64,000 nt of DNA from Oncomelania hupensis (Eukaryota; Mollusca; Gastropoda; Littorinimorpha; Pomatiopsidae): NCBI GenBank assembly GCA_036898135.1, contig CM072513.1, positions 14,275,522 to 14,339,521 on the forward strand, given 5' to 3'. The notes beneath the pieces were generated by a model, which was given only the letters and a program-made list of their open reading frames with translations, had not been told where the DNA came from and ran no database searches. Positions 45,292 to 55,167 of this stretch are shown here, in pieces. The translations under genes and the position numbers were made by a program. Numbering within the stretch: position 1 is the first letter of the stretch; each line of letters opens with the position of its first letter.

Positions 45292-46225
45292 GGGGTGGTG
45301 TGCATGAACGCCCGTATCTCTTGCCCATACGTAAATTTTAACCATAAAGTTATGAATGGGCAAATTGGCCAAAAAACCGTGTGCATGAGCGTTCGTAAGT
45401 CTCCGGTCGTTCGTAAATTCGGTCGTAACTTTACGGGTGCTATCTCCTTGTTGTAACTCTGTCCGTAAGTAAGAATGCCCATAACTTCGTTCAAAAGCGC
45501 ATGCGCGACAGCAAACATGGCTTCCAACAGGCTTGTTTATCAAGTCATGTTTCAAAGAACATTTCTACGAGAAGGCGTGTTTAGGGATCCTTTGAAACCA
45601 TTTGATTATTGTGATGATCTAGAAATTCGATCGAAGTTTTGGTTTCAACGTGCCGACATCATAGATTTATGTGAAATTATTTAAGACGACCTAGAGTTTG
45701 TCGCAGTTGTTCGCTACAAACTACATTAAACAACTACGCTTTATGGCGTTTATTTATCGGTATCATAGCATCAAATGTAGCTGAATCACTTTTTCTCGAG
45801 CTAGAAGACGGGAGATCGAAGTACTAAAATTGCAGCTGCGGCATAATAAATGAAACTATCGCTGCTTTTCTTCCACATTGCGTTGCTGAGACTGACCGAG
45901 GCCTACGTTGTCTCTCTTTGCTGTTAGCTTACCTATTACGCGGGCGGTGACACAAGGTTGCTGGCCCTACAGTCTCATGGTGGGGAGGTGACGTATTTTC
46001 AAATGCCCTGATTGGCTAAAGTCAAATGCAGAGGCTAATCCTCGATGCGGGCTAAAAATATTTCGCCCCGTCACATTTATCTATGGCTCATAGCTATGGG
46101 CAGTGCTACAGGCACTCATGCACACGAGTTTCTAGCTGGTTTAAGACCGCCCATAGCTATGGCCGATTTTGGAGATATGGGCAAAATTTGTGTACGACTT
46201 ATGTAAGCTTCATGCACACCACCCC
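45292..46225 (+). mobile_element. PIF/Harbinger-like DNA transposon, internally deleted
   Basis: The ends are exact 17-bp inverted repeats (GGGGTGGTGTGCATGAA at 45292-45308 and its inverse ending at 46225). The interior has a short HARBI1-type frame. A clear TWA target duplication is not visible. It sits inside the solo LTR. Confidence 0.7.
45517..45684 (+). pseudogene. HARBI1-like transposase N-terminal fragment
   Basis: 56 codons: MASNRLVYQVMFQRTFLREG, then FRDPLKPFDYCDDLEIRSKF and WFQRADIIDLCEII. This resembles the N-terminal helical region of HARBI1-type nucleases (FRDR..P.D..DD.E...RFRF.R.DI). It ends with TAA right after; some similar residues (DDLEFV) follow. The DDE catalytic domain is absent. 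Confidence 0.65.
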
Positions 46226-46393
46226 AGGTCAAGATGGCGGACGGCGAAAGGCGTATTCTGTTATGAAATGTTTAAGTTTTGGTGGACAAGCTAGTGAGAT
46301 TCCTTATTTGTCCACAGGGTTTGGGCTTCAATTTTCTACTTCGACCTTCGATTCTGCGATTGCTCGAATGTAATTTTCTCCTGTTGTATCTAC

Positions 46394-46688
46394 GGGACAA
46401 CACGATGACCTGCTAACAGTGGTGAAGAAACGGAAACTCCGATGGTATGGCCACGTCACCAGATCATCAGGCCTTGCAAAGACTATTCTGCAAGGCACAG
46501 TGCAAGGAGGTAGAAGAAGAGGGAGACCGAAAAAGAGGTGGGAGGACAACATTCGAGAATGGACTGGTTTGACACTGAGCGAAGCCATCAGGGCTGCTGA
46601 GGACAGAGAAAGATGGAGCATGCTGGTTAAACGATCATCTGTGGTGCCCCTACGACCTTCGGGTTACGGGACAGGATAGGATAGGATA
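46394..46688 (+). mobile_element. RTE LINE 3' fragment (~295 bp)
   Basis: The last ~90 codons of RTE (KKRKLRWYGHVTRSSGLAKT ... RPSGYGTG) plus a three-unit GGATA tail. It is flanked by GTATCTAC (46386-46393 and 46689-46696). The surviving frame is identical or nearly so to the full-length copy at 16.8 kb, so this insertion is recent. Confidence 0.92.
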
Positions 46689-47536
46689 GTATCTACTAAT
46701 ACCACTGTGACGGGTGACGTCAGCTTTGAGACCTCTACCCTTGCCGCTGAGGGGTGTGGATTGCTGCCTGGGCTCACCACCACCACCGCTCCGCTCTTTT
46801 GTTGTCGGCGCCTCTGCTGGGGTGTGACCTCCATCACCGCCGTATCCACCATTACTTCGGACGAGACGTCCCAACGGCTTCAGGAACTCAGCTACACCGC
46901 ACCCACACACATACAGATTCGCATTCACACACCTAAAAACATATCTAGTGTAAATTACTTTCTTACTTGATTAATTACCTGCAGTAGTATTTGAGCTCAA
47001 GTAATCGATAATTAGGTTTCGAACACTGACTTTGAACTATAAGCTAGCTAATTCATTACGATTGGATTTCAAGAAGTTTTTCTGATTGTGGATTCATCTT
47101 TGAATTGTGTTTATTTGAAATTTAATTGATTGTCACTATTGTTGCATACTGTTGTGGGTACTCTGTTGTGTATAGTTCTGGGGTTTTTAGTTAGACAAGG
47201 GAGGTAATTGTTTAGTGAATACTGGGTTGGGGGTCTTGATAGGGGTTGAGGGTGGTTTAGTATCCCATATCCTGTGTGTGTGTGTGGCATTGTTGAATAA
47301 AAGTGTGTGATTGTTCATCTGGCATTTTGTGTTAGTTCTTTTTATTTGAGTTTCTATTCTTACACTCTTTGCTTTGAGCTGAACGTCGCTGAACCCGCTC
47401 GGGTGACGCAACAAGTAGGCATAGCAAATAGTCCTTTGTCTCATCACCTGGATGCTGGCATGGTCAGCCATCTGTTCAGAGGAATTGTGCGAACCCACCT
47501 TGAATATGGCAACACTGTCTGGGCTCCGCTCCTTAA

Positions 47537-47561
47537 AATATATATATATATATATATATAA
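47537..47561. repeat. (AT)n microsatellite
   Basis: About 12 TA units at the break of the LINE coding sequence. Confidence 0.9.
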
Positions 47562-47696
47562 TTATACAAGATTATATATGAAATTATACAAGATTATTGA
47601 TAGTTATTATAAAAGGTTTTGTTATATAATAGCAATAAAATAACTGGGGATTGTTGAAATGTCTCGAATTGTATTGCGATGCTTGCACGCCTGCAT

Positions 47697-47810
47697 ACAC
47701 ACACACACAACACACACACACACACACGGCAGTGATAACACAGGCGCACACACAGGCCCGCACACACACACACACACATAACCACACACATACACACACG
47801 CACACAATAT
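47697..47810. repeat. (CA)n-rich microsatellite
   Basis: Imperfect CA repeats. The cysteine/valine-rich frames over it are artefacts of the repeat. Confidence 0.95.
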
Positions 47811-48016
47811 TATGCATATGCGGGCACACGAAACTCAATAAATATAAATCTCCAGAAACAGAAAGTTGATTTTCACTTTCAGCAGAACTTTTCGGGGAAT
47901 TCCCGATAGAACGAGCGAAGGACCATAGATTAGTAAACGGGGAATAAATAATTACGTAAGTATTTAACCAGACAGCTTCTACTATAAATACCTTCGGCGT
48001 AAAAGCCTAGTATAGT

Positions 48017-48195
48017 GGGGCCGGGTAGCTCAGTTGGTAAGAGCGTCTTGCTAGTAACCGAAAGGTCGCTGGTTCAAATCCCGGATTGGTCAACGTGTGA
48101 ACATATTATTTTCCCCTTTACCAACAACTGGCCCGCTGGTGTCAGTATAAATCGGTCCAGTAGTCACCCATATGCGAAAGTGTCGTGTGACTATA
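48017..48195 (+). mobile_element. tRNA-derived SINE (Thr-AGT-like head)
   Basis: GGGGCCGGGTAGCTCAGTTGG (A box), a CTAGTAA anticodon-loop-like segment and GGTTCAAATCCCGG (B box). The body ATTATTTTCCCCTTTACC...GCTGGTGTCAGTATAA is shared with the copy at 26388. It is the better preserved of the two. Confidence 0.82.
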
Positions 48196-48256
48196 CACAG
48201 GCGGCGGAAGCTGCTCAGGATTGAGGGGGGCACACACACATCATATTCACTGACAT

Positions 48257-49330
48257 CAGGGCCAGACCTGGGAAAAGTCGAGGGTGGGGGTGGGGGTTAC
48301 AGATTCAGCGAAGGCGCGAAGCGCCGAGCCTTCTAGGGGGGTCCGGGGGCATGCTCCCCCGGATTTTTTTTTTTTTCAAGGATGCAAAATGGTGCAATCT
48401 GGTGCAATCTGAACCTTGAAAAAGCCATCTGTGATGGTCTGGGACTTTGAGCTTTTTGAACAATTGAACTGACAAACTCTGGGGTACAAAAATTATCCTC
48501 TGCCCCTCCCTTAAAAAAACACACACACACACACATACACATTTATTTATCAGCAGAGATGTTTTGTATACTATTATTATTCACTACTTTTTGTTGATCG
48601 TTAACGGTATAAAGCTTTACCTTGTAGTTTATGAACATCACCGCCCTGCTTTCACTTAATTCAGTCTTGCTGCACTAGGTTCCTCAGCATTAGTACCATT
48701 TGTGAATTGTATCTTCTTGCAAAACAGTTCTGCCTCTTTGAAGTCAATATCAACATCCCTGTGCACTTTCAGTAAAGCAAGTCCAGTTGCCCCATTGTAG
48801 AGCGCAGGTAGTTTTTCAGGTTGCGCAACTGACTGTTTGAGCGCTCACACTCGGCAGTAGTGAAAGGTAGGGTGCAAAGGTTCTAAAGCATGATGAACAG
48901 GTTGGGATAAAAAATCCCTGTCACAATGTTTCAGTGCTTCTGATGCCGTGGATGGGATGATAGCTGTCGCATTCTCAGCAGCACTCGCCATTTGCAAACC
49001 CACCGTTGGTATTCTGCATCAAGGGTAGCGTTGTCTGGTAGGTCAGACTCCCACAACATTGCCAGCATCACCCCTTCTGGAACCTGCATGAAACCATCCT
49101 GGTTGTCTATTAAAGTGCTTGGCACTAGACATAGACCATCAACTGCTAGACCAGCATTTTTGAACCTCGAGTCCAATTCGGTTGACAGGTGTTCCAAGAA
49201 AGGAATGGCAATGCTAATCTTGAAATATTCTTCTGGAGTGGCCGCAGGTTGGTTGTCACGGAGAGTCTGTCGGGATGCTTGACGAGGAACAATAACACCA
49301 TGCAGTTGTCAAAGCATTTGCCATTTTGCT
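48257..49330 (-). mobile_element. hAT copy 2 (ZMYM1-like), decayed
   Basis: Minus-strand homologue of 14204-15281. The common part runs from the TIR at 48257 through the TGCACC-rich 3' region and the dimerisation-domain sequence (about 48680-48930) to the SAKWQML segment at 49330. It then continues into upstream sequence that the first copy lacks. The left-hand family TIR is absent. Confidence 0.75.
48660..49300 (-). pseudogene. hAT transposase C-terminal fragment, copy 2
   Basis: LEHLSTELDSRFKNAGLAVD, VPSTLIDNQDGFMQVPEG and LWESDLPDNATLDAEYQRW are open (49197-48931), then a 1-2-base change breaks the frame near 49000. Downstream residues equal to CERSNSQLRNLK are still readable in another frame. 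Here the codon that is a stop at about 14359 in copy 1 is intact. Confidence 0.7.
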
Positions 49331-49744
49331 GACTTCTTCACTTGTAGTCGAGAAAATTGCTGATATTGAAAACGGTAGACTGTAAAAACTGACAGCAAAT
49401 TAAAGTTTTCAAAACGCGACTGTGACGTGCACGATGTCGAAAACTGTCGGTCACTTTGATCTACGCTAAGGCTAACGATTATGACGCGTCGGCAGGAAAT
49501 GATGACGAAGGGACGAACTTCTCTCATTCATCAGAGGGTGATGATGATGATTATGATGATAAACACTTGTATTGCTTGATTCCATTTGAAGAAAAAAAAA
49601 TCCTTTGATGCCCTGGCAAAAACAAACAAACAAACAAAAAAACTTCTCATTATTGGAGGGGGCAATATATAAGGCTGCCCCCTCCAACATTTTTCTAGGG
49701 GGGGGGCATGGCCCCCCTGCCCCCCCCTGCTACCGCCGCCTGTG

Positions 49745-50289
49745 TAAATCTACAAACAACAGCCTAGTATGTTACATCATGGCCTTATTCAGGTGGACCT
49801 AAGCCGCCTCCTACACTGAGTGTCTGTGTTCTATGAAGTCTTGATACAAAGTTGACGAGAATACAAGTCTTGATACAAAGTTGCCCTGCCGCCTGTGATA
49901 CTCTGAAGTTAAGTTTATGGCCTGCCTGAAGTGGGGAGGTTCAAAAACTGTTTCCGAGGCTCTCAGATCCCGAACCTAGCTTTCTGACCGTTTTCTTGTA
50001 GTTTTGTTTTGGTCCAAAAAGGTTTAGCAAGATAGGTTCGAGTTTTAAGAACTCGAAGAAAAGTTTTTGAACTTCCACGAACCGAATTAAGGCCATTAGA
50101 GTGACAGTAACGAGTGCACCACAATAAAATTACACAGCGTGACTTGAGTCTCGCCGAGTACCTTTCACACTGCAGTAGCTGCTGAGAGGCGAGCGTTAGC
50201 CTCTTCATCTAGGCTCAGATACGCAATGTGGGTTGGCAACACTTTTTGTTTTTCAACGTGTAAGTGTATACTATTTGAAAAAAAAAAAA
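49745..50289. other. Spacer
   Basis: No feature supported; a short direct repeat AGTCTTGATACAAAGTTG occurs twice near 49836 and 49866. Confidence 0.4.
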
Positions 50290-50400
50290 GTTGGCGCCTC
50301 GGGCGGCTTGAGTTAGATCCTGTATCGGCCAGCGCCTTGAGTCGCCAAGTACGGCGAGATATGTGCGCTATAAAAATCCTCGATAATAAAAAAAAAAGAG
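50290..50400 (+). mobile_element. SINE 3' fragment
   Basis: GGCTTGAGTTAGATCCTGTA...GGCCAGCGCCTTGAG and GTGCGCTATAAAAATCC followed by a poly-A-rich tail match the 3' part of the SINE at 52071-52520. Confidence 0.75.
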
Positions 50401-50714
50401 AGGGAGAACTATGACAGCCTACTAGCGTCAAAACGTGATATATAATTACAAATATCATGATAATTACAAATATCATGAGATAATTACAATTGTCAAAGGA
50501 TCGTTGAAAAATTAATATCTTCGCGAGATCCTGTTTAATTTTCATTTTTGGCTCTAGCAATCCGCCTGGAAATGCGCCCAAACTAAAAATTGTAATTATC
50601 ACATAATAATTACAATTTTTACGTGATCATGCTAAAGTCTGACTTAGGAGAACTAGCGCCAAAACGTGCATTTACAGGTATCAATGATAATATTATTTAC
50701 ATGTGTTCTTTGTG

Positions 50715-51265
50715 AATCACATTATGACTTTAAATTCCCGCTGTCCTCCTCCTTTGTTCTTTTTCATTTCACTCTGTTCTGTCAATCTACTATACTATCT
50801 TCTTCTTCGCTAGACCAGTCACCTAGGCCTACCTTTTTTCTTGAAAACTCTTCCGGGACAAAACTCCTCATTTTGTGTGTGAGGTCTTCTGGATCCGCTT
50901 GGGAATATTGGACGCTTTTTGCAAATGGTCACTGGGGATTTCTATGATATTATTATTTGGCAATGGAGGCATTTTGTATGTGTTTTGTTGATATTTTATA
51001 ATGATGTTTGTATTCTAGTTTGTTTTTGTAAACGGGGTTTCGATAAATTAGATAGAGTATAGCCACAGCGTCCCCTGCATGGGATGCCTTTATTGTAAAG
51101 TCACCGGCTGGTGGAGTGTCTTCAGTGTTACCACTAGGGTTGTTTTAGCAGATCTTGTATGCGGATCAGGGGCGAGTCCTCTTTCAGCGAAGTTGTGGTC
51201 TTGATTTTGTGGTCCTGATTCGGCTCTTTGCAGTCCGCTGGACCCTGTAAGCAATGAATAACATA
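50715..51265 (+). mobile_element. Unclassified ~0.6-kb retroposon, copy 3
   Basis: Lacks the first part present in copy 2 and begins near TTTAAATTCCCGCTGTC. It ends with the second subtype of hairpin module (GTGGTCCTGATTCGGCTCTT ... GGACCCTGTAAGCAATGAA), also seen at 21469-21665. Confidence 0.8.
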
Positions 51266-51335
51266 ACTAACATTATAATGGCCCTACTAGCGCCAAAATC
51301 TGATAATTACAAATATCATGTGATAATACCAAATA

Positions 51336-52038
51336 ACCCCTTGGGGTCATGAGCAATCTTGCCACTGTAGATTGTTCTAACCTATAAAGGGAAAAGTGAA
51401 AGCCACAGTTGAAAACCTGTCTTGACTTTGTAGGCATGACCGATTCACTGCGGCAACAGTACCCCCCGTTGGGGTGCCGGGGGTTTCAGTATATTTAGTA
51501 TCCCCACTTTCTGGAAATTTAGTGCTTTAAATTCCCACTGTCGCTGTCTTTCTCATTTGCTCTTTCTCATTCCTGCTCTGTTCTATCAATCTGCTATACT
51601 ATCGTCTTCTTCGCTATACCAGTCATCTACCTTTTTTCTTGAAAACTCTTCCGGGACAAGACTCCCTGTTCGTGTATGAGGTCTGTTGGATCAGCTTTGG
51701 AATGTGGGACGCTTTCTGCCAGGTGGTCACTAGGGCTTCCTATGATGTTATTATTTAGCAATGTAGGCATTTTATATGTATGTGTTTTGTTGATAATTTA
51801 TAATGATATTTGTATTCTATTTTGTTTTTGTAAACGGGGGTTCGATTAGTTGAGGTAAAGCCTCAGCCGTCCCCTGCGTGGGATGTCTTTATTGTAAAGT
51901 GACTGGCTGGTGGAGGGCATTCAGTTTTCCCACTAGGGTTGTTTCAGCAGATCTTTTATGCGGATTGGGGGTTGTCCTGTCCTGATTTGGCTCGGAAGAG
52001 TCCGCTGGACCTAAAGCAACAATTATGTAATGTAATGT
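51336..52038 (+). mobile_element. Unclassified ~0.7-kb retroposon, copy 4 (longest)
   Basis: 703 bp flanked by the perfect 11-bp repeat AATACCAAATA (51325-51335 and 52039-52049). It has ~125 bp at the 5' side that copy 2 lacks, so copy 2 and the others are 5'-truncated. It ends with the hairpin module and (TAATG)n. Variable 5' ends, fixed 3' end and 11-bp target duplications mean LINE-type retroposition. Confidence 0.87.
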
Positions 52039-52070
52039 AATACCAAATATCAAGACATATTTACAAATAG

Positions 52071-52520
52071 AGGCACTGTGGTCTAATGGTAGTGCTTCGG
52101 CTTGCGGATCGGAAGGTCCCGGGTTCGAGCCCTGGCCGGGCCATTATGTTGTGTCCCTGGGAAAGACACTTTACTCCTGTTTTCCTACTCCTTCGGATGA
52201 GAGTATAAACCGAGGTCTAGTCTGTGTCGCATACATTCCATCATAACGGACTTTAAAGATCCTGACGCTCATGTCCTAGACGGGTGAGTGCCGGTGACAA
52301 GAAAATATCCAGCATGCACCTAGGTCCTTCTCCCCCATCCCTGGCTGCCCAGGATTGTGCTCAGTTGTCCGGGCGTCAGACCAGGCGCCCAAAGGCTGCG
52401 GGTGGGCGTCTCGGCTTGAGTTAGATCCTGTATCGGCCAGCGCCTTGAGCAGCTTTTGAGCTGGAAAAGCGCTATATAAGATTACACAGAACACGATTAA
52501 ATAAATAAATAAATAATAAT
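52071..52520 (+). mobile_element. tRNA-derived SINE with an L2-like 3' end
   Basis: Head: GGTCTAATGGTAGTGC (A-box region) and GGGTTCGAGCCC (B box), with a GCGG anticodon-loop-like segment. The body is ~300 bp. The 3' end reads CCAGCGCCTTGAGCAGC...AAAAGCGCTATATAAG and a (TAAA)n tail, close to the 3' terminus of the L2-like LINE at 9630-9700. Shared 3' ends are how such SINEs borrow LINE machinery. Confidence 0.82.
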
Positions 52521-52993
52521 AACAGGTAAAAATTGTAATTATGAAGTAAACATTATAATTTTCGGTTTGGGCCCATTTCCAGACGGATTGAAGAGCCAAA
52601 CTAAAAATTAAATTGATCACACAAAGATATTTGTAATTTTGCAATGATAATTGTAATTATCCATTGAATTGATAATTGTAATTATTCATTGATAATTGTA
52701 ATTTTCCTATTATATTTGTAATTATCTAATGATCTTTGTAATTATCAGGTTTTGGGGCTAGGAATTAGTGGCAAATACTGATAATTATTAATTAACACTG
52801 TGGATTACCGGTATCTCTGTAAATTACACAGAACACGTGTTAATTTGAATTATCTCGTGATAATAGTAACTCGTTTTTGGCGTTAGTAGGCCGTCATAGA
52901 GAAACTTGTCTTTTTTTTTTACTTTATTTATGAGGGATTAAGAGTTTAGACTAATTGGAAAGTCTTGTCTTCCAATCTGTCCCTTAACAAATT

Positions 52994-52995
<2 letters not shown>

Positions 52996-53080
<85 letters not shown>

Positions 53081-53081
53081 T
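52996..53081. repeat. Compound (GA)n(GT)n(GA)n microsatellite
   Basis: About 17 GA, 16 GT and 8 GA units in series. Confidence 0.97.
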
Positions 53082-53361
53082 TAATTGTTGTTGTTATGTA
53101 ATACAATAATAATACAAAGAAAAAGGCGAGATTACCATACAGAAAAGTTTCACAACAGAAATTAAAAACAAAATTAATATAAACAAGCAACTAAATTTCA
53201 CGTCATAACAATCTTTCAATGTGTTTATTACAAACAATTAAAACTGTAAATATTAAATTTATAATGCAATATTTCTTGTGAACACATTATTGCCGCTATG
53301 CAGGAAGTTATAATACCATCGTCTCTCAATATCGTTTGGATTTTGTTCATCAACAAAAAAT

Positions 53362-53567
53362 AACAAACAAACAAGAAAACAAAAACACAAAAAGTCGAAT
53401 TATTACTAAAAATAAGCTACAGATCGGCCGTTAAAAATAAATAAATAAATAAAAATTGCATACATTTCTGCACACTATATGACATCAACCCAAATAATAA
53501 CGTTCTATATTGTATTCCGTCCAGCGTAATATCACTCGTATGAAAAAGCCATGAATTAACATGGATC
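53362..53567 (+). repeat. Flank repeat A, left of the 9.2-kb element
   Basis: ~206 bp that reappears, roughly 90% alike, directly right of the element at 62753-62950 (blocks such as TCGAATTATTACTAAA, CAGATCGGCCGT, TATGACATCAACCCAAATAA). Confidence 0.85.
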
Positions 53568-54835
53568 TGTGACGACACGAGTTTCAGCAGTAACAGAGAG
53601 AGCTGTATTTTGTACGAAGTTGCACTTCTCTGTTATGTAGTGTACATAGAATAGCTTGACCGTTTTCTTTATTGCTACGAAAGATGCAGTAGCCGTAAAG
53701 TCCGTGCGTATCGTAGAAGGTAGGGGTAGGCCAAATACAGAAACAAGGGTATGCATAATAAGAAATATGGATACTGAGGAGAACTCGACTGTTTTGCTTG
53801 TGGCCTGGGTACATTTGGTAGGGCAGAGTGATTTGGGGTGCTTTTGCGAGAGGTCAACTCTAACCAGGCAGTGACTCTGTGACAGTGTGTCATATTAGAA
53901 CTAGGTTTCTGTGTTGGAAGGGTGTGTAATTGTTGATACAAGCCACCCAAGGTCTTACGCCCTCGTCGGGGTAAGAATGCTTAGAGTTGGAGAGAGGAGG
54001 GATGTAACTGCCATTTATAAGTAAATGTAGGGTTCATTTCCTAAGGTGTGTGTGGTTCTCTATTGAACACCTACCGAGACTCAAGTTCTGTTACAGAATT
54101 GAGGTGTCCTCGTCCTCATTATCAGTGTTATTATTGAGTGAGAATAACCAGCAATAGCCAGACACGAAGTAACTCTCAAAGACTAACCATTGTGTTGTGA
54201 CAGTGTTGTGTTGTTCTGTGTTGGGAAAGGAGGAGTGTTACAAGCCGGGGCCTATATGGTGAGTAAACCCTGTAGTTCAATTTCTTAGTGGCAGCACTCC
54301 GAGACTGCGTACGTGAATGAATGGTGACGAATGAGGGGGAAAGGGATGTATTTTGATGCATAATGATTTTATTGATTTTGTATGATTTTCTTATGATTTT
54401 CTTATTATGTATATGATTGAGAAATGTCGTTGCTGCCGTTGTTGTAAAAGTGGGTCAACGGCGACGATGGAGAGTGCATGCTAGAGAGGGAGAGTGAGAG
54501 AGAGAGGGTGAGGGAGTATGTATGGAGAGAGAGATAATTGTACTATGCTAGAGAGGCATGAAGGAAATGATGATTATGAAGAAAGCATGTTTACATTATA
54601 GTACAAGATAGATGGTTGAAGGGAGATAATCGTGATGTAGTTATAACCGTTGAGAAAGATGATAGGGGTGGAGGGTGGTTAGCTCCCCATTTGTCCTGTG
54701 TATGTATGTTTAGATTGTTGAATAAAAGAGTGTGATTGTTATTCTGGCATTTGTGTTAGTTTATTTTGTTTGAGTTTTATTCCTTTCACTCGTGTTATGC
54801 GCTGAAGTCGCGGAACCCGCTCGGGTGACGTGACA
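53568..54835 (+). repeat. 5' LTR of the 9.2-kb element
   Basis: 1268 bp, TGTGACGACACGAG ... GGGTGACGTGACA. A polyadenylation signal AATAAAAG lies at about 54720, roughly 115 bp before the end. Related to the solo LTR at 44097-47413. Confidence 0.95.
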
Positions 54836-54838
54836 TTT

Positions 54839-54856
54839 TGGTGTCAGAAGTGGGAT
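54839..54856 (+). promoter_or_regulatory. Primer binding site complementary to tRNA-Leu
   Basis: TGGTGTCAGAAGTGGGAT, three bases after the LTR, is the exact complement of a tRNA 3' end ATCCCACTTCTGACA plus CCA. As far as I recall this is the 3' end of animal tRNA-Leu(CAG)-type genes. It is where minus-strand cDNA synthesis would start. Confidence 0.8.
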
Positions 54857-55167
54857 AGACTCATTTTATTTTGTTAGGGTAGTGCCAGATGTGTCTGTTG
54901 TGTGCTTGAGTTGTTGTGTGAAAGGGTACGCAGCAGGCGGTTGGCGGGAGTGTGGGTGTGTTGCACTAGGGTTCACACTCGGAGTGCAAGCGTTAACGGG
55001 GAATTGGGTTGCAGGGTTCACTTGCTCGCCTTTAGGGGTACGACGGTGAACGATTCCTCGGCTCCTGTGACTGTTGTGTTGCGTATTCGTTCCGTTAGGT
55101 GTTTGTATCAGTTAAGTGTTATTTGTTTTGTGTAATACTAACATTTGTTCTTCCCTTCTTTTTCAAC
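54857..55167 (+). other. 5' leader of the 9.2-kb element
   Basis: Untranslated leader between primer site and gag start. The packaging signal is expected here but cannot be recognised from sequence alone. Confidence 0.6.

Larger units (their letters stand above)
44097..47413 (+). mobile_element. Solo LTR (family of the 9.2-kb element) with nested insertions
   Basis: Starts TGTGACGACACGAG and ends CCCGCTCGGGTGACGCAACA, as in the LTRs at 53568 and 61484, though clearly diverged. It is flanked by the perfect 5-bp duplication AGTAG (44092-44096 and 47414-47418) and lies in the LINE. It has been expanded to 3.3 kb by later insertions, including a PIF/Harbinger-like element (45292-46225) and an RTE tail (46394-46688). 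The internal part was lost, presumably by LTR-LTR recombination. Confidence 0.85.
42920..47540 (+). mobile_element. Jockey/CR1-superfamily LINE, split by a solo LTR
   Basis: RT sequence from about 42960 to 44096 (LKTTKTPGW, GKYRPVSLTSIVC, VDFLDFATAFDSVLH, SIPQGSVLGPFIF, FADDTKIF at 43814) continues after the LTR at 47414 with VSHLFRGIVRTHLEYGNTVW. It then stops at an (AT)n tract at 47537. Reading resumes in the same frame across the LTR. Stops and frameshifts before 43660 show that it was already decaying or has decayed since. Confidence 0.8.
48196..49744. mobile_element. TIR-bounded composite containing a hAT fragment
   Basis: CACAGGCGGCGGAAGC at the left and GCTACCGCCGCCTGTG at the right form a 16-bp inverted repeat with one mismatch, each bordered by TA. 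Just inside the left end, at 48257, the CAGGGCCAGACCTGGG end of the second hAT family starts. G-runs lie inside both ends. I read it as one TIR element that contains, or was fused with, a copy of the hAT family seen at 13767-15281. Confidence 0.6.
50409..52899. mobile_element. Foldback-like element with inverted ends and nested retroposons
   Basis: CTATGACAGCCTACTAGCG at the left and its inverse (CGTTAGTAGGCCGTCATAG) at the right end at 52899. AGAA stands on both sides (50405-50408 and 52900-52903). Inside each end are many short tandem units of the type TAATTACAAATATCATGA and their inverses (50440-50630 and 52545-52860), and a further block at 51284-51330. No coding frame. The middle is occupied by two ~0.6-kb retroposon copies and a SINE. 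Confidence 0.6.

Noticed and set aside
47584..47869. Cys/Val- and His/Thr-rich frames on both strands
   Set aside because: Read-through of a (CA)n microsatellite.
48017..48095. Functional tRNA-Thr gene
   Set aside because: A and B boxes are good, but the acceptor stem does not pair and the same non-tRNA body follows in another copy at 26388, so it is a SINE head.
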